Positions 12,340-26,009 of a stretch of 64,000 nt of DNA are shown one piece after another. Under the pieces are notes generated by a model that ran no database searches, was not told the DNA's origin, and saw only the letters and a program-made list of their open reading frames with translations. The stretch spans positions 7,753,760 through 7,817,759 of the forward strand of contig CM055106.1 in assembly GCA_029204225.1 (NCBI GenBank). Direction: 5' to 3'. Both the position numbers and the translations under genes were made by a program. Source of the stretch: Diphasiastrum complanatum (lineage: Eukaryota; Streptophyta; Lycopodiopsida; Lycopodiales; Lycopodiaceae). How positions within the stretch are numbered: the first letter of the stretch is position 1; each line of letters begins with the position of its first letter.

Positions 12340-14970
12340 TCCATGGATTGGTACCTCGATTCTAGTGCTTCTCAGCACATGACTTCATGTAAGTCCTTAT
12401 TCGAATACCTAACACCAGCAAATTCAAAGTATGTCTACTTTGGTGACTCAAGTACACTGCAGATTGAAGGCAAATGATCTGTTCATCTTTATCTTCGAAA
12501 TGGTAATTTGACCTTGATCAAGGATGTACTGTACGTACCCAAACTGACCAAAAATTTATTATTAGTCAGCAAGCTCACTGATCAAAGCTGCAAAGCCTTG
12601 TTCAATTCGAAGCAATGTACCATTTTGAAAAAACGATAAAGAAATATTCTCTAGAAACAGAGAAGATATTGAACAAGTATGAGGCATTCAACTGTTTCAA
12701 ATACTTCAAATAGTTCGTTGAGACACAGACTGGTCAACGAGTCAAGACCCTTAGTAGAGACAGTGGTGGAGAGTTCTTGTTAGACGAAATGTCCGGCTAT
12801 TTGGCATGATTTGGCATTCATCATCAGTTCACCACCAGCTACACCCCACAACAGAATGGAGTAGCTGAAAGGAAGAATCGAACATTGCTAAATGCAGCAC
12901 GATCAATGATGTCAAATGCTCAGCTCACCAGGAATTTTTGGGTTGAAGCTGTTTCAACAACTTGCTATCTGCCGAACTATTCGAGTACCAAAGCAGTCAA
13001 CTCAAAGACTCCCTTCGAAGCTTTCTATGGCTACAAACCGAGTCTAAAACACCTTCAAGTGTTTGGCTGTATTTGTTATGTACACATTCCCTCTGATCTG
13101 AGAAAGAAGCTTGATCTCGTCAACTACAGGAGTATATTTATTGGATACTTGACATCACAAAAAGCATATTGAATTTTTGATGTCAAGTCAAGTCGAATCT
13201 CAGTTAGTCAGAGATGTTGTCTTCCTCGAAGATAAATTCTTCCTTGACATCTCAGTTAGTCGAGATGTTGTCTTTCTCAAAGATAAATTCTTCGACTTCA
13301 AGTAGAAACAACCAATGCAAGAGTTTGTTCCAACGACTCCCATCACCATCGATAGGCTTCGACCTCTTGCAACTATTCTGATGAAAATTGAAGATATCCC
13401 TATTGCACAGCAAGGAAAATCATCATCTCAGGCATTCATCAGCAACAATGAACCTACTTCAGTAACAGAAGCATTGTCGAGTTCGAATGCAGACAACTGG
13501 CATTCTGCCATGCATGATGAGTACAATTCATTGATGAAGAACAAGACCTGGCATCTTGTCGAAGCTCCTATAGATGCAAAGATCATCGACACTAAGTGGA
13601 TCTTCAAGATGAAGCTCAATCCAAATGGTTCAACAGCCTGATGGAAAGCTCGTCTAGTCGTCAAAGGTTATGAACAAACCTATGGGATTGACTACATTGT
13701 GACATACAGTATAGTCGTAAAACTTCAGTCAATTATTCGTCTTCGTAGCTGCCGAAGATCTAGAAGTTCACCATATGGATGTTCAGATAGCCTTTCAAAA
13801 TGGATATATACAAGAAGACATCTACTTCTATCAACTTGAAGTTTACATCCTTCAAGGCCAAGAACACAAAGTATGTAAACAACATAAAGCTCTCTACGGG
13901 CTAAAGCAAGCTCCAAGGGCCTGGTTTGATAGAATCAATCAATTCTTGTTACATCACGACTTCATTCCTAACTCTGCTGACTCTAATGTTTATCTCAAAC
14001 ACAGAGGCTCAAGCTATGTCATAATAGCTCTATATGTTGATGACTCGCTAATCATCAGCAATTTGAATCAGTTGCTTTATGAGACAAAGACACTTTCGTC
14101 GAAAGAATTCAAATGCCTGATTCAGGCCTTGTGCACTACCTTTTGGAAATCGAGATAACCAGAGACAGAGCAAAGAGAAGTATCACATTAAGTCAAAAAA
14201 GGTATCTAACTAGTGTACTCTACAGGTATGGCATGGAAAACTACAAGTCAATAGACTCGCCTATGGACTCATGATATGTGCTCGATGAAAATACCCCTAT
14301 CAGTCAATAGTCGGATCAATCATGTATGCCTCTGCACTAGACCTGATCTAGCATTTACAATTAGCAGATTGTCATAGTTTATGTCAAATCTCGGCCTACC
14401 TCATTGGAAGGCTCTACTCAGAGTACTAAGATACATTCAAGCCACTAAGCACTATGCTTTATGTTATAATGGAAACATAGAGGATGCCCTTATATTACTT
14501 ACTTATTTTGACTTTGATTGGGCTGGTAATGTGGATACAAGAAAATCCACATCTGACTATCTTTGCTTTCTAGCAGGAGGACCCATTTCGTGGAATAGTC
14601 GAAAGTAGAAATGCATTTCTTTGTCCTCCACAGAGTCAAAGTATGTTGCAGCTACCTCTGCAGTGAAGGAAATTATCTAGCTTAGAAGATTGCTTCAAGA
14701 TCTTATGATCTCTCAAATCGGTCCAACTATACTCTATTGTGACAATCAGAGTTGCATTGCTCTATCTCTGAACCCACGAACTCACTCTAAAACTGAACAC
14801 ATTGAAGTTCAATTTCATTTCCTTAGAGAGAAAGTTTAGAATAAGGATGTCGAATTAAGTTACTGTCCTACTACCAATATGTTGGCTGATATCTTGACTA
14901 AGCCTCTGTCAAGAGAAAATCATGTTGCATTATGTAGCTTGTTTAATTTCACTCAAGATCCAAGCTTAAG
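12340..14970 (+). pseudogene. copia-1 pol remnant (PR, IN, RT, RNase H)
   Basis: Domains appear in normal copia order but in broken frames. The protease reads WYLDSSASQHMTS, so the catalytic DSG has become DSS. The integrase N-terminal zinc region is mostly lost; its core keeps DSGGEFL and PQQNGVAERKNRTLLN. The RT entry includes TKWIFKMKLNPNGS, then MDVQIAFQNGYIQEDIY, ALYGLKQAPRAW and ALYVDDSLII (catalytic DD kept). RNase H follows with KSTSDYLCF, SLSSTESKYVAAT and ADILTKPLS. More than ten stops or shifts lie between these blocks. The same family contributes copia-2 to the right. Confidence 0.88.
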
Positions 14971-14977
14971 GGGGAGG

Positions 14978-15943
<966 letters not shown>

Positions 15944-17800
15944 ATGATGATGTTACTTTCTTTTTTACCAAAGTCCTGTGAACATTTTGTTGTGATGATA
16001 TCCACACAACCTGACCTCACTCTTCAAAAGGTGATCGGTTGTCTTCTTCAAGATACGGAGAAAGATCAATGGTACGTCGAAGACAAGTCCCTAGTTCTAT
16101 ACACAAAGAAGAAAGACTATTCCAAGGGCAAGAATCAAGTGCAGTCGCAGCAGTAGAAGCCTCGTACTCAAGCCGAAAACATTGGATTGCGAAAAAAGCT
16201 CTTCTGCAGATATTGTAAAAGAGCTAATCACGACATCAAGGAGTGTTGCATCTGCATCTACAATGAGGTAAAGAAGCAACAAACACAATAGCTAGACTCC
16301 TCAAATGGGTAAAATTCAAGGAGCAAGATTCTGATGGAGACAAACCATCACAATTGTTAATGGCTTACATTAGTAGCAATGAAGACTACGATAGTTGGTA
16401 TCTAGACAGTGGCGCTACCCAACACATGACTTCTCGCAAGGAATGGTTTACTGAGTACGCAGTTTACATCAGAGGTCAATTCATCTACCTCAGAAATTCA
16501 AGCACCATCCACGTGGAAGGCAAAGTCAAGATCGAGTTCAAAAACGATCTTTCTATTTGTGTTCTGAATGTTCTTCATGTGCCTCAGCTACAAGTCTCTA
16601 AGATAATTGATGAGGGCTACAATGTTACCTTCTCTTCTGAATAGTGTACAATCTTCGATGAAGATACTACTCTGACTACATGTACTAGAGTCGAAAATCT
16701 AGATGTATTATCTGACTCAGTAGCATTAGTAAGTACTTATCATGAAAATGTAAATGATCATGTTGTTTTGTGGCATAGTCGATTTGGACACATAAATACA
16801 AGATCACTTTCCTACATGCGTTGTAATAATTTAGTAGGGCTACACTGTTACTTTCTCTTCTGAACAGTACAATCTTCGATGAAGCTACTATTCTAACTAC
16901 GTGTACTAGAGTCGGAAATCTATATATATTATCTGACTTAGTAGCATTAGCTAGTACTTCTTATGACAATGTAAACGATCATGTTGTTTTGTGGCATAGT
17001 CGATTTGGACACATAAATACAATATCATTTTCCTACATGCGTTGTAATAATTTAGTTGATGGATTGTATTTCCCTCTTTCATTAGATAGGAAATCATTTT
17101 TCTATGAATCTTGCATCTATGTCAAACACTCTAGGAGCAAATTTCCGTAAACACATTCCGTCAAGACAAGGCATGTGTTAGACCTTGTAAATAGTGATCT
17201 TTGTGGTCCAATGCCAACTCCATCCTTAGGAGATGCAATTGATTTCATCACTTTCATAGATGATTGTTCTAGATGGTCTACAATCATGTTCATTAAGCAC
17301 AAATACCTCTCTAATGAGATGTCCGACTACCTGGCTGAACATGGCATTCAAAGACAATTTACAACTTCCTATTCACCTCAGCAAAATGGGATTGTAGAAA
17401 GGAAGAATCGAACACTTCTCAACTCAACCAAATCAATGCTACACCAATCGTGCCTATTTGTGAAGTTTTGGATAGAAGCTACTACCACAACCTGTTACAT
17501 GCAGATTTGATCTAGCATTAAAGCTGTCAATAGCAAAACTCCTTATGAAATATGGCATGGACACAAGCCTAGTGTCACCCATTTAAAAATCTCTAGTTGT
17601 ATATGTTTTGTTCACTTTTCTAAACAGCTTAGGAAGAAGCTGGATCATAGGACAAATAAATGTGTGTTCCTTGGCTATCCTAACGAACATAAGGCTTATA
17701 AAGTCTGTGATCCATCCACCAATGTAGGGATGTAATCTTCCAAGAACATACATACTATGATTTCAAACAACCATCGATAAATGATCCCGTGTCATCTCAT
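15944..17800 (+). pseudogene. copia-2 gag, protease and integrase remnant (left part)
   Basis: It starts in mid gag (LLSFLPKSCEHFVVMIS..DLTLQKVIGCLLQD), then has a CCHC knuckle CRYCKRANHDIKEC near 16205-16250. The protease keeps WYLDSGATQHMTS with an intact DSG (16400 region). An integrase HHCC entry (LWHSRFGHINT) is present twice because of an internal duplication. The integrase core holds LDLVNSDLCGPM, FIDDCSRW and YSPQQNGIVERKNRTLLN (17170-17510). The C-terminal segment reads KKLDHRTNKCVFLGYPNEHKAYKV. Several stops interrupt it. It breaks at 17810 where an LTR element is inserted; the RT part resumes at about 20400. Same family as copia-1. Confidence 0.86.
16621..17060 (+). repeat. Tandem duplication within copia-2
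   Basis: The segment from about 16628 to 16834 (TTACYTTCTCTTCTGAAYAG onwards, ending TTGTAATAATTTAGT) is repeated at about 16849-17057 with roughly ten mismatches. The integrase LWHSRFGHIN block therefore occurs twice. Confidence 0.8.
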
Positions 17801-18149
17801 CCTACTTTATTGTTGGAGGGTTTGCGGATATCGAGGCAACCCTAACCCTAATTCATAAGTGAGAGGGATTTGGCACCCTGTGTGTGTAAGTCCAATCTGA
17901 TGATCACATAATTATTTGATAATTAGAAAGTCAATAAAAGGACTTTAGGCCTTTTTGTGGGACTTTTAATGTCGCAGACCTAAATGTCAAGTTAGGGTGA
18001 ATAAAGTTGGGACTCCCACCAAGATTGGTTCAAATTCAAATTCAAAATTGGTTCAATAATTGGCTCCCTCCAATTATTGAATGGGTTCCCACTCTTTTTA
18101 AATTTGAATAGTTAGGGAGGTAGAAATGGGCCAATAGGATTTTGAGGCC

Positions 18150-18174
18150 AAGGCCCTCCTCTCCACTATAAATA
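18150..18174 (+). promoter_or_regulatory. LTR promoter: TATAAATA box
   Basis: TATAAATA at 18167-18174 lies in the middle of the left LTR, with a CCAAT motif about 35 bp upstream (GGGCCAATAGG). Transcription of the element would be expected to begin some 30 bp downstream. The same block recurs in the right LTR at 19801-19808. Confidence 0.6.
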
Positions 18175-18354
18175 GGGGCAAACTCGAGTTGCTCTCATGC
18201 TCAGATCTTCATTTCAATACAAGCGTATTGGTTCTCTTATGAAATGGACTTGTGAATGTCCTTACTCTCTAACTCTTTTCCTCCGTCTCTCGTGCTTTTG
18301 TTGCATTTTGCTAATTGTTGGATCTGAATGTTATTGGAATTGTATATTCTTATG

Positions 18355-18472
<118 letters not shown>

Positions 18473-18709
18473 CAAGTATCTATCTCATTGTGGAACGTAG
18501 AGTTAATGGATGTAGTGTTAATTGCATAGTGTTAGTGCTTAGGGTTAATGGATGTTAAAGTTAGATGTGGATCTTCCATACATGCTGAATTATGAGTTAT
18601 GTAATCGCTCTCATGGGAACGAACCTCCGCGTGACAACTAACTTCATCTCTTTGATGCTTGTTTGCTTAGATCTTGGGTTGAGGCTAGGAAGGAAATAAA
18701 CCCACTACA

Positions 18710-19486
18710 ATTTTGGCGTCATTGCCAGGGAGCTACGCCAATTTCTCAAATTGCAGCATGTTGGATGGATGTTAGCTTGCATTTAGGCATCTTGGTCTTG
18801 GCATGCTAGGGTTAGCTTTGCATTATGGATGTGATTTGTGAGAGTTGTGTCCAAAAACGTTCAAAAAATGAGTGGGGACTATATTTTCTATTTATTTTAT
18901 TTTATTTTTCTACTCTATTTGATTCAATTTTCGTCCAATTTTCTATTCTTTGTAATTCAATCTGAATAGGTAGGATTGTAGAGCATTAAAAGAGCTTTCT
19001 AGTCATATAAATGTTTTTGGATTCCGTTCATTATTGAGCAGGTTCTAAATTTTTAAAGTTGGCCACAAAATTCTGTAAACTTGTCAAAAACTAGAAACTT
19101 CTAGATTTTTTATTTTATTGCCCTGTTTGATTCATCTGAATAGCTAGAGTTGTAGAGCATTGAAAGGGCTTTTTGGATAAATAATTTTTTTCTCATTTTG
19201 TTACGTATCGAGAAATTAACAAATTTTTGAAAATGTCAACAAAAAAAAATTCTTTAACCTTGTCATTAGCTTCAACAATGTCATTGCTAGCAGCTACACC
19301 TATCTACAAGGATCAAAATCAACAAGCATTATTTTGGGATGTTTTTTTGGATGATGTCGACTACCCATTGTCAATGAACAAGGTTATCATGAATGGCCAC
19401 CTGACCCATATGGCTGTTATTGAAAATTTGCATTCAAGCTTTGAGGTTGGTGTCGTGGAACCGCCATCAGTTTTGGTGGGGGATAC
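18710..19486 (+). other. Internal region of the nested element, no recognisable gene
   Basis: After the primer-site-like start, the region is AT-rich. An open frame from about 19227 (103 codons, reading into the right LTR) has no recognised domain. Two short repeated phrases, ATTCTAGAGTTGTAGAGCATT-like (18972 and 19145), suggest internal duplication. The absence of pol supports a non-autonomous element. Confidence 0.5.
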
Positions 19487-20332
<846 letters not shown>

Positions 20333-20399
20333 AATCCTCACGGACTCGAACAGTTCCTGAGAGGTATACACCTTAATCTTTCTGGACTTCATCAGATAA

Positions 20400-20870
20400 A
20401 CCAGAGACCCTAGCCGAAACAATTAACTCCAAGGATGCTGTGAAGTGGCAAGAAGCTATGGAAAGCGATTACAACTCACTTTTGACGAACCAGACATGGA
20501 CACTGGTCAACTTCCCCACTCACAAGAGAGTTATCGACAACAAGTGGATCTTCAAGAAGAAGATCAACTCAAATGGTTCCATTGCAAAATAGAAAGCACG
20601 TTTGGTGGCTAAAGGTTTCACTCAAATCCAGGGAGCTTTAATCTCGTTGTCAAAATGCAGTCAATTAGGACACTGATTGCATTAGCAGTTTGAAGGCCTC
20701 GAAATGCGTCAAATGAATGTCAAGACAACATTTTTCAACAGCTACGTCGAAGAGGAAGTGTATACCTTCCAACCGGAAGGATTCGAAGTCAAAGGCCAAG
20801 AGCACAAAGTGTGCAAGCTGCACAAAGCAATTTAGTCTAACACTACCTTCACCTTTGATCATGTGTGAGC
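20400..20870 (+). pseudogene. copia-2 reverse transcriptase remnant (right part)
   Basis: It continues copia-2 after the nested insertion. Blocks seen are KWQEAMESDYNSLLTNQTW, then NKWIFKKKINSNGS, KARLVAKGFTQIQG, and a frameshifted MRQMNVKTTFFNSYVEEEVY followed by KGQEHKVCKLHKA. These are the N-terminal RT motifs of copia; the catalytic YVDD region and RNase H are missing, so the element is also truncated on the right. Stops at about 20590 and 20834. Confidence 0.82.
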
Positions 20871-21400
20871 TGTTGTCTTCGAGGTGGACGAATTTCTTGG
20901 TGTTGTAGGCTGATTAATTGATAAACCATTCTTGATGGCTTGTCATTTGTTGATTTATTGGAATTTGCTGATTTATCTATATCTCTTCCACTACTACTTG
21001 ACTAGCTCTAGGTTCTCTGTTTATAATCTTATACCATATCTCAATTTCATTCATTGTGCAGATTCAATAGGGAGTGGAGGCTTATGGCAATAGTAGATCT
21101 GAGTGGATACTGAAAGAATTGGCGGATGATGATGGTCGGAGATTGGTGTTATGATTGGATGTACGTATGTTCAAGTAAGATGATGGGAGCCATACAATGG
21201 TTGATTGAGTTAGAAATCAGAGTCAATCTGATATTTATTTTTATAAACTCTAAATGTGATATTATAATTATAGTACAGTTTAAATTGGATGTACAATTTA
21301 TCTAGTCTATTGTGTCTGGTTGTTACCAGGATGTGACCCATTATTGACTTATTAGTTAGGCACTTGTCTCATAGCCGGCCTAGGTTAGTCGAGTAGCCAC
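20871..21400. other. No gene recognised (unassigned)
   Basis: About 530 bp of mixed sequence between the copia-2 break and the SET-like pseudogene. It may hold the upstream part of the latter, but no open frame or promoter motif could be defended. Confidence 0.4.
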
Positions 21401-21414
21401 ACAGAGATAGGAAA

Positions 21415-22906
21415 TAAGATGTACAATGTTATTTACAATACTTGCTATACTCGCGGGGGGGAGGGGAGAATGTCTCAAGTTTGCTAGTTGAATTTGGCCA
21501 TATTGGGCCTGACTTTAGTTTAAACAATGTACAATGCAAAGGATTGAAAATTCGAGAAAGACGAATAGTGGCGCAACATCTGTGGAAGTTTGGAAAGCAC
21601 GTTGAGGAGCTCGACATGGATTTGGAGGTATATTTTGACTATTTAGTACTTTTTCTTATCATACACATATTTATAGATTTTTTGGCAAAAAAAAACTAAT
21701 GCTTGTATAATGTTTCACGCTTGCAGAATAATATATTGGTGTCAATGTCTTACACGTCGATTGACAATCTTATCAACAAAATAAGAGATATCAATATTGG
21801 ATCATCTTTGGCATTAGACGAAGATCTTGTTGATGATCATATTATTGATGTCACTAGTCACTACACACCTCATGATGGGGAAGTTATGCATCTTTCCATT
21901 CTGTACGTCACTCACTCCATCACACCTCAGATGTTTCCATGGATTCTATTCATCCCATGATATCACCACACATAGATTCTATTCATCCCACGACACCTCA
22001 CATGGATTCTATTCATCCCACAACACCTCACACAGATTCTTCTATGGATTATATTCATTCCATGATGTTACCACAAATAGATTCCATCTATCTCATGACA
22101 CCTCACATCGATTATATCCATCCCACATCACCTCACATACCTTGTGTAGAATATCCTCCTATTCCTATCTCATCTAGATCTACTCCGTTAAAAGAACACG
22201 ACTTGGATGCATTTTGATAAGATTTGAAAATGAACAACCAAATTTACATGTTGACTTATCCAAGAATGTTTTACATTCATTGACTGAGTCTCCCCTTCCT
22301 CCCTACCTAGAAGCATTGGGTAAGCCTTTTGATAGAAAAAAATAATCATGTTGGTTTGATAGAGTACCACTACCATTATGAGGAACATCATTTTCATATT
22401 GGATTCATATGTACATGATCAAGCCTAGTGAGCACGTTCCTAACGTTGAATTGTGTTTATTTTCTTTGACTAGCATTAATGTCCCTTTGAACAGTGTTGT
22501 CACATTAATGCCTTATGCAAGACCTCAGTACAATTGGGGTGATTGGCATGCTTCGTGTCGTCACCAATGGAGAATGCAGGGTTATGGCTTGAATGCCAAC
22601 GCTTGTTTTTTGGAAGAGTATGCAAAAAGAAATGTTTTGAAATCACATCGTATGTACATTGATGGGCGTCCAAAAATACATGGCAATATTGCTGCATATA
22701 TAAATAGTTCCATTGATCACCCTTCATTAACTAATTGTGATTTTAAGGAATGCACCAATGGAAAGGACGATTACTTTTTTAGGTACTCAAAAGGTACATA
22801 CCTAATGGTATGTGCGATAAGGCCCATTAAATGTGGTGAAGAGCTATTCATCGAATATAGCTTCAATTGTCCTCGTCCAAGATGTGTACAAAAGGCTTCA
22901 TGTTAA
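21415..22906 (+). pseudogene. Broken gene ending in a SET-like domain
   Basis: Three coding-like segments lie in order. First, an open frame at about 21418-21627 ending at a donor-like TTGGAG|GTATAT and resuming in phase at 21727 after GCTTGCAG. Second, a His/Pro-rich repeat (MDSIHP.. units, 21939-22217). Third, 22409-22906, whose C-terminus resembles the end of a SET methyltransferase domain: GNIAAYINSS, then NCDF, then AIRPIKCGEELFIEYSFN, comparable to the family's N-x-ARFINHSC, NC and GEELTYDY motifs. The canonical NHSCxPN is altered to NSSIDHP. SET enzymes methylate lysines using S-adenosylmethionine. The first segment has no in-frame ATG, frames shift near 21930, a TAA follows at about 22343, and the SET N-terminal half is not evident. 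It may instead be a transposon-carried gene with unseen introns. Confidence 0.55.
21935..22140 (+). repeat. Minisatellite encoding an IDSIHPTTPH-like peptide
   Basis: About seven imperfect units of 27-33 bp, each built from CA(C/T)..GATTCTATTCATCCCA and a CACCTCA/CACCACA spacer. Unit lengths are mostly multiples of three, so one frame reads a repeating (M/I)DSIHPTTPH peptide. The pattern fits expansion while the sequence was coding. Confidence 0.75.
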
Positions 22907-23808
22907 TCTAGTTCCATTCATATTGTTGTAGTTTTACATGCATTGTCGCACAATCGGCAGAAATGCTCCATTATTGAAGACAAGCAAGAGAATGGCAGTC
23001 CAACTTGTCGAAGTTGGCCGACTTATCGGAAAAACCTGACTTGGTCGACTTATCGGGGAGTCCAACTTATCGACTCAAGTGACTATCATCAACAACCATC
23101 AAAAGACTATCCTGACTTCATTGACTATCGACAACGACACGCTCGACTCATAATAGTTGAAGCCTTCTCACATCCACTTTATGTACTTTGCAACCACTTG
23201 GACAATGAAAGTAGTAGCCACGGTCTACTCTAAGATGGCGCAATAGCTAGGCGAAATAAATTCCACGTACGCTCAAGCGGCCATAGTCGCCGAGACGCCA
23301 ACTTATCAGAGATAGACTTATTAGATGGCATTGATTCTTTATTTTCAGACTGATTGTCAGTGTAAGCTCGTAGCTATTACAGATTGTAGTTAGCTTTGTG
23401 CGCACGTGGTTTCGTCCGCTATTGATTTGTGCTCACCAACATCATCGGACTTTTATTTTTATACATTCAATCTGAATAATTTATTGTCTCATTTTGTGTT
23501 CAGATTTTGTTAGAGTTGCATGCTTTCCGCATTATGGCTGACTCTCTAATCGATTTGTCTGACTATCTGCTCTTTTACTACCACAATCAAACTTTGTTTT
23601 GTTTTGCCTACGATTGTAGTAGTGCACGCACTGAGGGAATCGGTCGACCACTGCGGGCTTTGGCATTTTGCGAGTAAATCATCTGCAAGTTTTGTGAGTT
23701 TAGTGTTTTTAAATTACGTCAAATTGATAGCACATGGCATGCTACATTTTTTTTAGGTTTTTAAAAATTTATTCTGCTTCACTTTTGGGGGTGAAATCTA
23801 TTTGTATT
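22907..23808. other. No gene recognised (unassigned)
   Basis: The first 400 bp repeat phrases such as AACTTRTCG, GACTTATCGG and CGACTTATCG. The rest is AT-rich and includes one small hairpin TAGCACATGGCATGCTA (23728-23744) like those at 3.0-3.5 kb. No coding motif was identified. Confidence 0.4.
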
Positions 23809-24047
23809 TGTTAGAAATTGTAAACTCTTGCAATCTGTGACGAAGCGAAGCGAAGGTCGAAGGGCAAACAATTTGCGAATCCTCAAAGACCAAAGGACAC
23901 GAAACGAAATGAAGCGAAAGAAAGACGAAGGAAAACAATTCGCACTGCCAACTGGCAGCTCAACGAGCATGGCGTATTGTACTTCACGCTCAACTGAAAG
24001 AGTTAGCAATAACAGAGAATAACTAACTAGTTGATTAGCGTTAATCT
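23809..24047 (+). repeat. Partial LTR copy of copia-3
   Basis: Starts TGTTAGAAATTGTAAAC and matches the LTR at 24180 through GAAGCGAAGGTCGAAGGG, GACCAAAGGACACGAAA, GTATTGTACTTCACG and AATAACTAACTAGTTGA. It stops near 24047, where the end of a copia RNase H follows directly, so nearly all of the element's interior is deleted. Confidence 0.75.
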
Positions 24048-24179
24048 TTAAGGTCCAATACATAAAGTCTGAAGACATGATTGCAGATCTGCTCACGAAG
24101 CCGCTTGATAGACCACTCTTCGCAAAGCAAAGAAAGACAATTGGATTAAACATAAAAAGTTGCAAGGTTCAAGAGGGAG
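24048..24179 (+). pseudogene. copia-3 pol C-terminal scrap and polypurine tract
   Basis: It encodes only the last part of a copia polyprotein: QYIKSEDMIADLLTKPLDRP and a lysine-rich tail, followed by CAAGAGGGAG (24170-24179), the polypurine tract, and the LTR start TGTCAG. Confidence 0.8.
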
Positions 24180-24720
24180 TGTCAGAAATTGTGAACTCCT
24201 ACAACTTTGTGATGAAGCGAAACGAAGCGAAGGTCGAAGGGCGAACAATTTGCGAAAGTCAAACATACCTTGAAGACCAAAGGACACGAAAAGAAACGAA
24301 GCGAAAAGAAGACAAAGGAAAACAATTCGCGTGGCCAACTGACAGCTCAATGAGCGCAGAGTATTGTACTTCACGTTCAACTGAAATAGTTAGCTATAAC
24401 AAAGAATAACTAACTAGTTGAATAACGTTAACTACTCTTGTAATTCTTTGTTTAGCTATCTTGTAGACTCCACACAATGGAGATAAATATACATTTATTG
24501 GATCAACATAAAAAGACAGAGAAGAGGAGAGAAGAGAAGAATAAGCAAGAAGATAGAGAGACGAAGATAGTTGTGCGTGAAAGTCTGCCAATGAGCAGAA
24601 CACAACGATCGAACTGAGTGTAAGGCCGCTAACGAGCGAGACACTGACCAAACTCACTCGAAAACCAAAAATAGATAATACAATCCCTCTCTTCTCCATC
24701 TCCTTGCTTTTCGTCATCTT
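24180..24720 (+). repeat. 3' LTR of copia-3
   Basis: Starts TGTCAGAAATTGTGAAC at 24180 next to the polypurine tract. The first 250 bp match the partial copy at 23809. The right border is uncertain; the GAAGAGGAGAGAAGAG-rich part near 24520 may be the transcribed leader. Confidence 0.6.
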
Positions 24721-25417
24721 GATTGCTAGAATGGTTTATGTTCTACGATCTGTAGTCGCATGCTTAGGGTCCTAAAAGCTTTCGCAGAAAAAAAAAAATG
24801 AAAGAAAACTCGAAAAGAATCAGTTTCCGAAGCAAAATCACGACAATAAACATTATCATGTTGTTTATTTTCTTACTGGCTAAAAGATATGTCTGCAAAT
24901 CATGTTGTCTACAAATTACCACATAATGTCCTATATCATTGAGAACGTAAAAAACTTAATCACTTTAATTTTACATTTAGCAAGCTATAACATTTTTGTG
25001 TATAGCCAAGGATTGATGTATGACCATACATTAAAAGACATGATGGTATGTGGCCAAGCCTATGATAGGTATCATAAAATCAACGTTGGTTAAAAAAAAA
25101 TATTGTATGTTCTAGATGGAGGCTATAATTAACTATTAAACTTATGTTGAGATGATGAAATAATAAAATATTTTCATTTTTTATTTAATTTTATCAACCG
25201 ATAGTAATTCCAATTCACCAAAGCATAATAATTTGACAGAATGATCATTTGATTTTTAATCCATACTCACGATCACATAATAATCATTTTATTAGTAATC
25301 CACACTTATTCAGAACCTAAATAAAAATCTCATTTACTTCTAAATTAATCACAAGGTTGTTTGTTTATCAACATATTTTCACAATAGATTTGAAAAAAGA
25401 AAATTACAATAAATTTA
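24721..25417. other. No gene recognised (AT-rich)
   Basis: About 700 bp of AT-rich sequence with one 63-codon open frame of no recognised family. No motif or terminus seen. Confidence 0.4.
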
Positions 25418-25812
25418 TTTTGCCACGCATGGCAAATTTTGCCACACACGTGACAATATCAAAATCAAACTCTTTGTAACTTTTGCCACGCGTGGCAAAT
25501 CTCTAGAGATACATGCCACATGAGAGGCGATTAAATAACAGCCATGCGTGGCACTTCCACGCGTGGCTCTACCACTCCAAGATTTTTGGCGCTCATTTTT
25601 TGATTTTTTATTTTAAAAAAAATTGCGTGGCACTACCAGGCGAAATTTTTTTATATTGCCGGACCTCACCTCCAGCCTGGATTTCACCAACAGGGTCTAC
25701 GGAAAATATTTTGGCATGGATGTGCCATGCGTGGCAGAGCCACGCCAAAAACAATTGTCAAAATTTCAACTAAGTATCGAGTTCGCGTGGCAAAGTCACG
25801 TGGCAAAACGCC
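25418..25812. repeat. Cluster of GCCACGCGTGGC-like palindromes
   Basis: At least eight full or half sites fall in about 400 bp. Examples are GCCACGCATGGC (25422), GCCACGCGTGGC (near 25487), GCCATGCGTGGC (near 25542), CCACGCGTGGC (near 25557), GCGTGGC (25625), GCCATGCGTGGC (near 25726) followed by GAGCCACGCC, then GCGTGGC and CACGTGGC near 25786-25805. The intervening DNA differs, so this is a motif cluster and not a plain tandem array. A G-box core CACGTG is included. Confidence 0.7.
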
Positions 25813-26009
25813 CATATGTGTAGTTGTGGTAGTAGCCGATGGAGGTGAATTCACTACACAATTCTGCAAAGGACTGTGAGATCAAGTCCAAGATCAATGG
25901 ACAGCTAGGATGTGTTGTTGAAGGACAAGATGTGGGCCATTAGATTTATCTCACAATATCACTCTCCCAATCAAGCATAAACTCTACAAAGAAGAAGTTG
26001 ATGTAGTAG

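Noticed and set aside
25418-25812. CRISPR-like array reading of the palindrome cluster
   Set aside because: Spacing is irregular, there are no uniform repeats or spacers, and the DNA is eukaryotic.
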